A stretch of 64,000 bases of DNA from Bacteroidota bacterium (GTDB lineage: Bacteria > Bacteroidota > Bacteroidia > Bacteroidales > UBA10428), in contig QKEH01000114.1 of the NCBI GenBank assembly GCA_003252385.1, positions 1 through 64,000 on the forward strand. Reading direction: 5' to 3'. This document shows positions 40,602 to 49,481 of this stretch, one piece after another; position 1 is the first letter of the stretch, and every line of letters begins with the position of its first letter. The translations under genes were made by a program, and so were the position numbers. The notes under the pieces are model-generated. The model was given only the letters and a program-made list of their open reading frames with translations, had not been told where the DNA came from and ran no database searches.

Positions 40602-42100
40602 AGCTGTTTTATTAATGGCAATTTAATGAAGAAAGAGGTTCCTTCTCCCAATTCCGATTCCAGGGTTATATGCCCTTTATGCTCTTCCACAACCTTCTTC
40701 ACATAGCTCAATCCCAGTCCAAAACCTTTCACGTTATGGATATTACCGGTGGATACCCTGAAGAACTTATCGAAAATACGCCGTTGGTTTGCCCGGCTGA
40801 TTCCTATTCCATTGTCGCGAACGATGATCAGCATATCACTTTGAACGTTACGGGTCTCAATATAGATCTCCGGAGCTACAGTGGTGTATTTAACGGCATT
40901 GTCGAGCAGGTTGGAAAGAATGTTGGTTATGTGTACCGGGTCGCCCTCAATTTGATCGTTATCGGCGTGCAAGGACGGAATGAGCATGCCTTTGCGTGAG
41001 TCGACCTGCAGGGTAAAATTGGCAATGACCGATTCAATAATCTCATGAACCGAAAGAATTTCAAAGGTCAGCTTCATATCGCCCTGATCGAACTTGGCCA
41101 TCTGAAGTACCCGTTCAACCTGATAGCCTAACCGGGCACTCTCATCGGAAATAATACCGGAAATACGGCTGTAATTTTTCTGCTCGGGCGAAATACTTTT
41201 ATCGTTGAGCATTTGGGAGGCTAACGAGATGGTGGATATCGGGGTTTTCAGTTCGTGGGTCATGTTGTTCACAAAGTCGCTCTTCATTTCCGACAAGCGC
41301 TTCTGACGAATAATTACGTAGAGTGTAAAAGCAAATGTAACCAGCAGAAAAAGTGTCAGAACGGATGAAGAAACTACGATAAAACCCATGGAACTGATGA
41401 TCATACCCCGCATATTAGGGAAATACACGGTGAGGTAACTGGGTTCATCAAAGAAGTCGTCGGGAAACAGTTCGATCTGATAGTACTTCTGATGGTCTTC
41501 TTTACGAAAATTTTTCGATTTAAAAATCACCTTCTCGTTCCAGTTGGTAACCGCAAATTCGCATTCCACTTCCAAACCGTGTTCAGCAAGTGCCATTTGT
41601 AAAAAGCGATCCACCAGGTCGGGAGTAACGCGTTTTTCGATACTGCTTGAAAAATTAAACATTTTAGAAACCACGCGATCAATAAATTCCCGCCGGTTCA
41701 ATATTCGTTTTAGCATGGACACATTCTTCGATGGATGTTGCCCGAAGGGATGTCCGATACGCGAACCAAAGAAGATGTTGGTTTGAAGTTCGTATGCGGC
41801 ATCGGAAGAATAAAGCAGCGTATCCCGCTGAAATTTTGTGAGGCTGTCCGCAGCTAATTTAGCCCTCAGATATTGCGTACTATCCCACGAAGCGCCGTTC
41901 ATTTCATCAAAAATATAACTCATGGTTTCATTGCGCTGCATATTAAAGACGGCATCGGTTAAAGCTCTGCGGGCAAACTGATCGAAATGCCGTTCGCTCA
42001 CCTGGTAGGCATTGCGCATCCAGAAGAACTGCAACATAATGAGCCCTAACAGGGCAATACTCATGAATACGGTAACTAGGATGATTAACCTCTTGCTCAT
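40598..42100 (-). CDS. rprX: Sensor histidine kinase, RprX-like
   Basis: Two TM segments, H-box NNMTHELKTPISTISLAS, N/G boxes DNAVKYT, VRDNGIGIS; start MSKRLII at 42100 preferred over 42148. Confidence 0.85.
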   Translation of the reverse strand: MSKRLIILVTVFMSIALLGLIMLQFFWMRNAYQVSERHFDQFARRALTDAVFNMQRNETMSYIFDEMNGASWDSTQYLRAKLAADSLTKFQRDTLLYSSDAAYELQTNIFFGSRIGHPFGQHPSKNVSMLKRILNRREFIDRVVSKMFNFSSSIEKRVTPDLVDRFLQMALAEHGLEVECEFAVTNWNEKVIFKSKNFRKEDHQKYYQIELFPDDFFDEPSYLTVYFPNMRGMIISSMGFIVVSSSVLTLFLLVTFAFTLYVIIRQKRLSEMKSDFVNNMTHELKTPISTISLASQMLNDKSISPEQKNYSRISGIISDESARLGYQVERVLQMAKFDQGDMKLTFEILSVHEIIESVIANFTLQVDSRKGMLIPSLHADNDQIEGDPVHITNILSNLLDNAVKYTTVAPEIYIETRNVQSDMLIIVRDNGIGISRANQRRIFDKFFRVSTGNIHNVKGFGLGLSYVKKVVEEHKGHITLESELGEGTSFFIKLPLIKQL

Positions 42101-42140
42101 GGAAACAAAGATACCTATTGGAACCTTTTGATCTGTAAAC

Positions 42141-42180
42141 CTTAACAATCTTTAACAAAGCTTGAAAAAACTTAACAGAT
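42141..42180 (+). repeat. Four direct 10-bp repeats, candidate response-regulator binding array
   Basis: CTTAACAATC TTTAACAAAG CTTGAAAAAA CTTAACAGAT in exact 10-bp register. Confidence 0.7.
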
Positions 42181-42188
42181 GAATGCAC

Positions 42189-42196
42189 TACATTTG
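42189..42196 (+). promoter_or_regulatory. Bacteroidota -7 element (TACATTTG) divergent from rprX
   Basis: Matches TAnnTTTG; 8 bp spacer after the repeat array. Confidence 0.6.
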
Positions 42197-42202
42197 TTTC
42201 AT

Positions 42203-42352
42203 ACAAAACAAGCAAGGTTCAGAGACATAAAAAAATAGGAAAATTTCTTTTTCATGGTGATTAGTTAGTAAAGTTAGATTACTGATTCTTTTCATAGTTA
42301 AAAATGGGTTAGGGTTTGTGAAGGAGGTCGAAAGGCCTCTTTCTTTTTTTTA
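42203..42352 (+). ncRNA. Candidate small RNA of about 150 nt divergent from rprXY
   Basis: Promoter at 42189, no meaningful ORF, internal hairpin AGTTAGTAA-AGTTAGA-TTACTGATT (42263-42287), strong terminator at end; start coordinate approximate. Confidence 0.5.
42323..42352 (+). terminator. Rho-independent terminator of the candidate sRNA
   Basis: GAGGTC-GAAA-GGCCTC followed by TTTCTTTTTTTT. Confidence 0.8.
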
Positions 42353-42504
42353 TAAAAACCCGAGCAACGACGGGTAGCTGCTCATTGAATTGACCGTGGC
42401 AAGCCATTCTGCCAAAACGAAGTTACACTCCATCTAACATACAGACACAATGAGAGACACCCGTTGCAAAGGTTTATCGAAAAATGGATTCACCCCCATT
42501 CAGG

Positions 42505-44583
42505 CTAAAAGGAATTTACCAGCCTCATGTCAGGCTGGGGAACTTTGGACAAACTCACACGGATCGCCTCAAAAAGCTTCTCCTGAGTTAGGGGTTTGGT
42601 CACATACGCCGAACAACCGGCCTTCCGGCACTTTTGTTCATCGCCATCCAGGGCATTTGCAGTTTGGGCAATAATCGGCAAATGGGGCCACTGTGCAGAA
42701 ATATAACGGGATGCCTGATAGCCATCCAGCATCGGCATTTTAATGTCCATCAACACCAAATCTATCTCGTCATGGCTTTCCACCCGCTCAATGGCCTCAA
42801 CTCCATTGCACGCCCGGATAAGTTGTACCCCGGTTGGCTTTAATACCTCACTCAGATAGATATAGTTGCACTGATCATCTTCAGCAATGAGCAGTGTATA
42901 TCCTCGTAGGTCGGGTGTTACTGCGGATGACAGGGACGCTCCTCTCGATTCGCTGCATTGCGGCTCCGGCAAGGGGTGCAAAGGCAACACAACATTAAAA
43001 CAAGTCCCCTCACCGGGAGCCGATTCCACCCGAATGGTTCCATGCAACAATTCTACAATACTTTTGCTAATAGCCAATCCTAAACCGGCACCTGACCAAT
43101 ATCCCGGAAGATTGTTCTCAATCTGAAAATGGCTTTCGAAAATGGCGTCCTTGAACTCAGCAGGCATACCAATACCCGAATCACGTACCGTAAAAATAAC
43201 TTTTGCATCATCCAATACTTTATATCCGTATTGAATGGTGCCCCGCTCTGTGAACTTTGCCGAATTGGTTAACAGATTGAGGATAACCTGCTTCAACCGG
43301 TCTGCGTCGGTATACAATTGCAGAGTACGGAGGGAAGTGTCCACATCCACTATCAGATCTACATCCTGCATGTGGTTGTATTTTCGTAACGTTTGTTCAA
43401 TTACCGCTTTAAGATCCAATAATAGACTATAGGGATTGCAAACCCGGTATTTAACTTTCAACTTTTTACTCTCGAGCTTGGAGAAATCAATAATATCGTC
43501 AATAATATGAAGTAAATCGGCGCTGCTATTTCGAATGAGGTGGAGAAAATGATTTCGATCGTTTGTAGAGAAATTCCTCTCCAGCAACAAATCCGTAAAC
43601 CCAAGTATGGCATTCATGGGGGTACGAATCTCATGCGACATATTCGCTAAAAAGGAAGTTTTTTGTCGATCCAGGTTTTCGGCTCTTTCTTTGGCTGTTC
43701 TCAGCCGTGCCTGTACTGTATGATGTTCTGTCCAGTCTAGCACCGTAGCCAGAATACCTTCCTCCTCCAAGGTCGCTAACTCGTACCTTTGGAGGGTGGT
43801 GCGGTACTTTTTTTCTTCGGTCTTCTGCTTTAACGCGATCGTGAAACCAAGTTCTTTAGATGCGGAATGAAAGAAACCTTTAGCCCTCATTGAAATGTGA
43901 TCTATAAAAGATCCCTGATCTTCTGCTGCCCCGACCTGACTGAACGATTCGATCAAACTCATCGCTGCTGGGTTAGCATAGAGCAATTGCCCTTGTTGGG
44001 TAAAAATAAAGACAGGTAGAAGCAAGCCGGCAAACGAATCAAATTCCAAGGAAGCGGATTTGGGACAAATCGCCTCAGGTGGATGGAGGATCATTGCCTG
44101 AAACTGAATGGCCAATTCCAGATTTTCGAATTGACTATCAATAAAGGCACACACCGCATCGAATGTCGTTGAATATTGCAGGTGCAGCCTGGTAAATCGC
44201 AATACCTCTTTTTTCAGAAGTTTCAACCTGTACAAATAACCGAACAGGTTGCGCTGATTCTGCTTGAACCGATCGCTATTCTGCAGAGCGAAAGAATGAT
44301 ACGGATTTTTTATTCCAAATTCAAGGGTACTTTCGGAAACCACAAAGCTTTGGGAACGAAGCTCTTCGGCCAGGATGTTTACGATTTGAAGAACATCATC
44401 GTCGGGCAACTCCTGTATTGAAGGCCTTTCGCTGTTTTGCAATCTTTCGTCGAACCGGCAATCATTCAATTGCCGTGCAAGATTCACACTGCCAGCTGCC
44501 AGTGTACTGGCAAATTTCTCCACGCAGTCACTAATTTTCATCAGATGTAAGTTAGTTGTCCATCCTTCTTTTAGGCTGATCAA
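42505..44583 (-). CDS. Soluble hybrid histidine kinase (PAS-like region, HisKA, HATPase, REC)
   Basis: FLANMSHEIRTPMNAILGFTDLL, VRDSGIGMP, GAGLGLAISKSIVELLHG, REC LVLMDIKMPMLDGYQAS; no clear TM segment. Confidence 0.92.
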   Translation of the reverse strand: MISLKEGWTTNLHLMKISDCVEKFASTLAAGSVNLARQLNDCRFDERLQNSERPSIQELPDDDVLQIVNILAEELRSQSFVVSESTLEFGIKNPYHSFALQNSDRFKQNQRNLFGYLYRLKLLKKEVLRFTRLHLQYSTTFDAVCAFIDSQFENLELAIQFQAMILHPPEAICPKSASLEFDSFAGLLLPVFIFTQQGQLLYANPAAMSLIESFSQVGAAEDQGSFIDHISMRAKGFFHSASKELGFTIALKQKTEEKKYRTTLQRYELATLEEEGILATVLDWTEHHTVQARLRTAKERAENLDRQKTSFLANMSHEIRTPMNAILGFTDLLLERNFSTNDRNHFLHLIRNSSADLLHIIDDIIDFSKLESKKLKVKYRVCNPYSLLLDLKAVIEQTLRKYNHMQDVDLIVDVDTSLRTLQLYTDADRLKQVILNLLTNSAKFTERGTIQYGYKVLDDAKVIFTVRDSGIGMPAEFKDAIFESHFQIENNLPGYWSGAGLGLAISKSIVELLHGTIRVESAPGEGTCFNVVLPLHPLPEPQCSESRGASLSSAVTPDLRGYTLLIAEDDQCNYIYLSEVLKPTGVQLIRACNGVEAIERVESHDEIDLVLMDIKMPMLDGYQASRYISAQWPHLPIIAQTANALDGDEQKCRKAGCSAYVTKPLTQEKLFEAIRVSLSKVPQPDMRLVNSF

Positions 44584-44800
44584 AATTAGTGGAACAAACG
44601 CCTGACACCGGATTAATTAAAATGACATATTGTATCGGAACCCTATGATAAAAATCATCCCAAGCAACGTTTTTAAACAGACTCTCCGATTTTGGACAGG
44701 GTCATTTCGATACGATCCTGCAGCAGCTCATAAAGCAGGTCGGCATGTAAGAATTACTGGCTAAGGAAGTAACTAATGTTATTGTATTTTGCGCGAAACC

Positions 44801-45223
44801 TCAGGCCAGCCACTTCCTGAGCGATTTGATGGAATCCGGATCCAGCTCGGTGAGCATAGCAATTCCTTTATGCCCCTTCAGATTTTGAATGGCTTCCTTC
44901 ATGGCAAATAAAGAACCCTCTGTACGAATAATCAGAAGATAATCCACCTGCTTCAGTTCGGGGATAAAATAGTGGTTGCCCGAGCGATTTACGACCAAGG
45001 TCAGTTTTTCAATCTCCTCATGCGATAAATCGGCATACTGACGGAAATGTAATACCTCCTTCTTCTGTTCAACCACAGCATCTTCAGCCATAGCCAGTTG
45101 AATTCCCAGCTGATCATTGAGCAGCATACACAGTTTTAGTTCCGGTTCCGATGAGGCGATGGCGTATATCGCGATTTCTTCATCGGCAGGGGTATCGGAG
45201 TACTTCAGTATTGCTTTCTTCAC
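44801..45223 (-). CDS. IPExxxVDY family protein
   Basis: Contains YFIPELKQVDYLLI; adjacent to rnc. Confidence 0.88.
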   Translation of the reverse strand: MKKAILKYSDTPADEEIAIYAIASSEPELKLCMLLNDQLGIQLAMAEDAVVEQKKEVLHFRQYADLSHEEIEKLTLVVNRSGNHYFIPELKQVDYLLIIRTEGSLFAMKEAIQNLKGHKGIAMLTELDPDSIKSLRKWLA

Positions 45224-45234
45224 CTGAATAAATT

Positions 45235-46014
45235 TTAAAGCCCAAGCATTTGAATAGCTTGCTTGGATGCATTTTGTTCGGCTTCCTTTTTCGATTTACC
45301 CATGCCCATCCCCACAATTTCATCAAAAACAAGCAAGTGCGAAACAAATACGGGTTTTTTTGTTCGCGCGGAAACCTGTTCCTGACTGGTGAAATTAATG
45401 TCTTTCCGGTTTTTTTGACCCCATTCGATGATACGACTTTTAAAGTCGGTCTCCGTTTCGATGAGTTTATTCAGATTAATATGTTTCTGAAGCAATTTTT
45501 GGGTAATGAAACGTTTTACCTTACCGTATCCTTTATCCAGATAAATGGCGCCTATTAATGCCTCTAACGCGTCTCCGTACAAGCCAATGTGAGTGTCGCT
45601 GGTCAGATTGGAGACAATTAATTTATCCAGCCCCATGGTAAGCGCAACATTCCGCAGGGTCTCCCGGTTAACAATCTTGGAACGCATTTGGGTCAGAAAA
45701 CCCTCGTCGCGACCGGGATAGCTTTCATAAAGATGTTCGGCAATCACACTATCCAGAATGGCATCGCCCAAAAACTCAAGACGTTCGTTATGAATATCGT
45801 TTTGTTTGGAAAAACGCGATGCAGCTGACTTATGAATCAGCGCCAATTGGTATACGGCATACCTCTTGGGTTTAAAGCCCAGAATTTCCTTGATCTGACG
45901 CTTAAAATGTTTATCGAGTGGGTAAAAATTCCTCTTCCTTTCAGAAATCGATCGAAGCAATGGTTTACTCAAACCTTTTGAAAATTGCAGAAGTATTGTG
46001 CCCTCCAAAACCAA
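45235..46014 (-). CDS. rnc: Ribonuclease III
   Basis: NERLEFLGDAILDSVIAEHLY; GDALEALIGAIYLDKG; C-terminal dsRBD. Confidence 0.97.
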   Translation of the reverse strand: MVLEGTILLQFSKGLSKPLLRSISERKRNFYPLDKHFKRQIKEILGFKPKRYAVYQLALIHKSAASRFSKQNDIHNERLEFLGDAILDSVIAEHLYESYPGRDEGFLTQMRSKIVNRETLRNVALTMGLDKLIVSNLTSDTHIGLYGDALEALIGAIYLDKGYGKVKRFITQKLLQKHINLNKLIETETDFKSRIIEWGQKNRKDINFTSQEQVSARTKKPVFVSHLLVFDEIVGMGMGKSKKEAEQNASKQAIQMLGL

Positions 46015-47215
46015 ATGTATTGCTTAAGGCCACATTCACTTTACGCTCCTGAGCCACATTAGCAGTTAAATTTAGTTTGGAATCAATCTGTGGATCCAAC
46101 TCATTGAGGTTGATAGTTGGGGGAACCAGATTATGAACAATCGACTTGATTGCGGCAATGGCCTCAATGGCTCCGGCAGCACCCAGCAAGTGCCCGGTCA
46201 TCGATTTGGTTGAACTGATGTTCAACTTGTAAGCATGATCGCCAAAAACCTTTTTTATTGCTTTAGTTTCGGCAATATCTCCTAGTGGAGTGGAGGTTCC
46301 GTGAACATTAACATAGTCCATCTCTTCCGGGTTCAGCCCAGCATCTTCTAACGCGAACTTCATCACGTTCGCAGCGCCAATCCCTTCGGGATGAGGAGCC
46401 GTAAGATGATAGGCATCGGCAGTAAGACCTCCTCCAACCAGTTCGCAAATGATATGTGCACCACGTTTTTTAGCATGTTCCAGCTCCTCCAAAACGAGTA
46501 CTCCGGCACCTTCGCCCATCACAAAACCATCGCGGGTTACATCAAAAGGACGAGAAGCAGTCCGGAACTCATCGTTGTTGGTTGAAAGTGCCTGTAAGGC
46601 ATTAAATCCGCCAATTCCCGGAGGGGTTATGGAAGCTTCAGAACCACCCGAGATGAATACATCGGCCTTGCCCAGTCGGATGTAATTGTATGCATCGATA
46701 ATGGCGTTGGTAGATGTGGCACAGGCCGACACCGTGGCATAGTTTGGCCCACGGAAACCATATTTCATCGATATTTGTCCCGCTGCAATATCCAAAATCA
46801 TCTTGGGAATAAAGAACGGGTTAAAACGCGGAACTTCATTATTCTGAAGGAAGCCCTTCATTTCTTCGTAGAAGGTGTTAAAACCACCTATACCCGAGCC
46901 AAAGATCACCCCGGCCTTATCGAGGTTTAGTTTCTCCAGATCCAATCCGGCTTGCTTCATTGCCTCATCAGCAGCCACCAGGGCATACTGACAATACAAA
47001 TCCAGCTTACGTGCCTCTTTTCGGTCGAAGTGATCTTGGGGGTCAAATCCTTTAATCTCGCATGCAAACTTAGTCTTAAAGTTTGTGGGATCGAAATGAG
47101 TAATCATTTCGGAACCACTGGTCCCTTTAATCAGGTTCGTCCAGTATTCCTCAACATTGTTGCCAATAGGAGTTAAAGCTCCTATACCTGTAACAGCTAC
47201 TCTCTTCAATTCCAT
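45965..47215 (-). CDS. fabF: Beta-ketoacyl-ACP synthase II
   Basis: VSACATSTNAIIDAYNYIRLG, VNVHGTSTPLGD, SNTFGFGGHN. Confidence 0.97.
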   Translation of the reverse strand: MELKRVAVTGIGALTPIGNNVEEYWTNLIKGTSGSEMITHFDPTNFKTKFACEIKGFDPQDHFDRKEARKLDLYCQYALVAADEAMKQAGLDLEKLNLDKAGVIFGSGIGGFNTFYEEMKGFLQNNEVPRFNPFFIPKMILDIAAGQISMKYGFRGPNYATVSACATSTNAIIDAYNYIRLGKADVFISGGSEASITPPGIGGFNALQALSTNNDEFRTASRPFDVTRDGFVMGEGAGVLVLEELEHAKKRGAHIICELVGGGLTADAYHLTAPHPEGIGAANVMKFALEDAGLNPEEMDYVNVHGTSTPLGDIAETKAIKKVFGDHAYKLNISSTKSMTGHLLGAAGAIEAIAAIKSIVHNLVPPTINLNELDPQIDSKLNLTANVAQERKVNVALSNTFGFGGHNTSAIFKRFE

Positions 47216-47244
47216 AAATACAAGATTAGTCTACGTAAGAAAAA

Positions 47245-47481
47245 TTACTTTGCGTTCTCTTCGATGTAAGCAATAGCATCCTTAACAGTACCAATTTTTT
47301 CAGCTTGGTCGTCGGGAATACCAATGTTGAATTCTTTCTCGAATTCCATAATTAGCTCCACTGTATCCAGTGAGTCTGCACCTAAATCGTTGGTGAAGCT
47401 GGCTTCGGAAGTAACTTCACTTTCATCAACACCGAGTTTGTCAACGATAATAGCTTTTACTCTAGATGCAATATCAGACAT
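47245..47481 (-). CDS. acpP: Acyl carrier protein
   Basis: [32 protein letters not shown]. Confidence 0.98.
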   Translation of the reverse strand: MSDIASRVKAIIVDKLGVDESEVTSEASFTNDLGADSLDTVELIMEFEKEFNIGIPDDQAEKIGTVKDAIAYIEENAK

Positions 47482-47646
47482 AGTTCAAAATTTAAATTAT
47501 ACTTAGGATTAAAAATTAACGGTGCAAAGAAATGCAATAATTGAAAAAAAACAAACAAAAACATTGAATTATTGCCGTAAAAATAGCTTTTTTTGCCCAA
47601 AATTTCGGTGATTTATTTCTTACTGATAAACACTACGCATTTGATT

Positions 47647-48228
47647 ATGAAACAAATAGCCATATTTGCCTCGGGATCGGGCTCGAATGCCCAAGCCATT
47701 GTTGAGTACTTTCAAAACCATAACCAGATCCGGGTCGCCTGCATTCTCTCGAACCGTCCTGATGCCTACGTTCTGGAGCGGGCAAAACAACTGAATGTTC
47801 CGGCTTACACCTTTACCCGACAAGAGTACCAGGAGGGGGCAACCATTCGCCAGATTCTGCAAAACCATCAGATCGATTTCATCGTTCTGGCTGGTTTCCT
47901 TTGGCTCATTCCCGGGTATCTGCTGGAGGCCTTTCCAAAGGCAATGATCAACATACACCCGGCCTTATTGCCAAAATTTGGAGGAAAAGGCATGTTTGGC
48001 ATGCATGTTCACAATGCCGTGGTGGCACAGGGCGAAAAAGAATCGGGAATCAGCATACACTACGTCAACGAGCACTACGATGAAGGAGATATTATTTACC
48101 AGGCAACCTGCCCGATAACCGTCTCGGACACCCCGCAACACGTAGCCCAAAAGGTCCACCAGTTAGAATACCTCCATTTCCCAAGAATCATTGAACAAGT
48201 GGTGCTTCAGCTACCGGAACGTCATTAA
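47647..48228 (+). CDS. purN: Phosphoribosylglycinamide formyltransferase
   Basis: IAIFASGSGSNAQAIVEYF; MINIHPALLPKFGGKGMFGMHVHNAVVAQGEKESGISIHYVNEHYDEGDII; start at 47647 preferred over 47593. Confidence 0.95.
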   Translation: MKQIAIFASGSGSNAQAIVEYFQNHNQIRVACILSNRPDAYVLERAKQLNVPAYTFTRQEYQEGATIRQILQNHQIDFIVLAGFLWLIPGYLLEAFPKAMINIHPALLPKFGGKGMFGMHVHNAVVAQGEKESGISIHYVNEHYDEGDIIYQATCPITVSDTPQHVAQKVHQLEYLHFPRIIEQVVLQLPERH

Positions 48229-49478
48229 TTGACGGTCTGAAGCAATTGGATTACCCGGGTTTTTACGGAGTCGAAGGCAGCCCGGTTTGCTTCGTGAACC
48301 GGTTCCACCGGAGGTGCTTCCACTTTAAGCGGATCAATGGGCTTGCCATTCATGTAGAAGCGGAAGTCCAAATGAGCGCCTGTAGCCAAACCGGTTGCAC
48401 CCACATAGCCAATTACATCGCCTTGTTTAACATGGGCTCCGGTTTGAATTCCTTTAGCAAAGCCCTTAAGATGCAGGTAAGCCGTAGAATACACTCCATT
48501 GTGTTTGATCTTGACAAAGTTACCTCCCCCACGGTTGTAGCCATGACTGGCTTCAATCACTTTTCCATCGCCAATGGACTGAACCGGTGTACCGGCGGGG
48601 GCCGCATAGTCGACCCCGTGATGGGGGCGGCGGATTTTCAGTACCGGATGCATCCGAGAGTTCGAAAAATGAGAACTTACGCGGGAAAAACGCAAGGGCG
48701 CCTTCAAAAAGGCCTTACGCAGGCTTTGCCCTTCCAGGTCATAAAAACTCACTATACTGTCCTGTTCGAAGGGTATGGCATAATACTCGGTACCTCCGTT
48801 GCGGAAGTAAGCCCCGTAAATTTGCCCCAAACCCACAGCCAAGGTATCCACATATTGTTCATCATACACTACACAAAAGCTATCGGCCGGTTGCAGACCA
48901 AAAAAGTCGATCGTCCAGGCATAAATCTCGGAGAGCTCATTGGCCATAACCGGGTTGGCACCTCCTTCTACCATGGCATTCCACAGCGAAGACCGGATAC
49001 TTCCCGTTGCTCTTCGCTGAATGGTAGTAACCTCCTTCTGCCCCATGCGTATGGGCATAGAATCCGCCATAGCAAACAGGACATAATCAATAGGGGTATG
49101 CTCGTAAACCAGGTACCGCAGGGTATGTAACGAATCGTTATTGAAGAAAAGCGCGTATTTGTTACCCGCCCGTATTTTTCGCAAATCGAATGCAGGATTG
49201 CCGCTCCCCACCAGTCTGGCTATGGCGCCTTCGGGCAGGTTGTATTCGCTGAGTATGGACAGCAACATCTGGTTCGGTCTCACCTCATCAAACTGAATAT
49301 CGAACGAATCTACCGGTAACCCGTAAAGTTGAATCACTTCCCGGGGGACTTGTATAGAATCTGCCACCATGGCCCCACGCCCTCTGGGTATGAAATGGTA
49401 GGTATAAAAACAGCTTCCGGCTATGGTTAAAATGAGAACCGATACCACGGTTATAATCTTCCAATGTTTACGAATCAT
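48225..49478 (-). CDS. M23 family metallopeptidase
   Basis: HPVLKIRRPHHGVDYAAPAGTPVQSIGDGKV; YLHLKGFAKGI; N-terminal TM. Confidence 0.94.
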   Translation of the reverse strand: MIRKHWKIITVVSVLILTIAGSCFYTYHFIPRGRGAMVADSIQVPREVIQLYGLPVDSFDIQFDEVRPNQMLLSILSEYNLPEGAIARLVGSGNPAFDLRKIRAGNKYALFFNNDSLHTLRYLVYEHTPIDYVLFAMADSMPIRMGQKEVTTIQRRATGSIRSSLWNAMVEGGANPVMANELSEIYAWTIDFFGLQPADSFCVVYDEQYVDTLAVGLGQIYGAYFRNGGTEYYAIPFEQDSIVSFYDLEGQSLRKAFLKAPLRFSRVSSHFSNSRMHPVLKIRRPHHGVDYAAPAGTPVQSIGDGKVIEASHGYNRGGGNFVKIKHNGVYSTAYLHLKGFAKGIQTGAHVKQGDVIGYVGATGLATGAHLDFRFYMNGKPIDPLKVEAPPVEPVHEANRAAFDSVKTRVIQLLQTVN

Positions 49479-49481
49479 CTC

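Noticed and set aside
48246-49130. 294-aa plus-strand ORF antisense to the M23 peptidase
   Set aside because: Antisense shadow ORF; codon bias of the opposite strand explains it.
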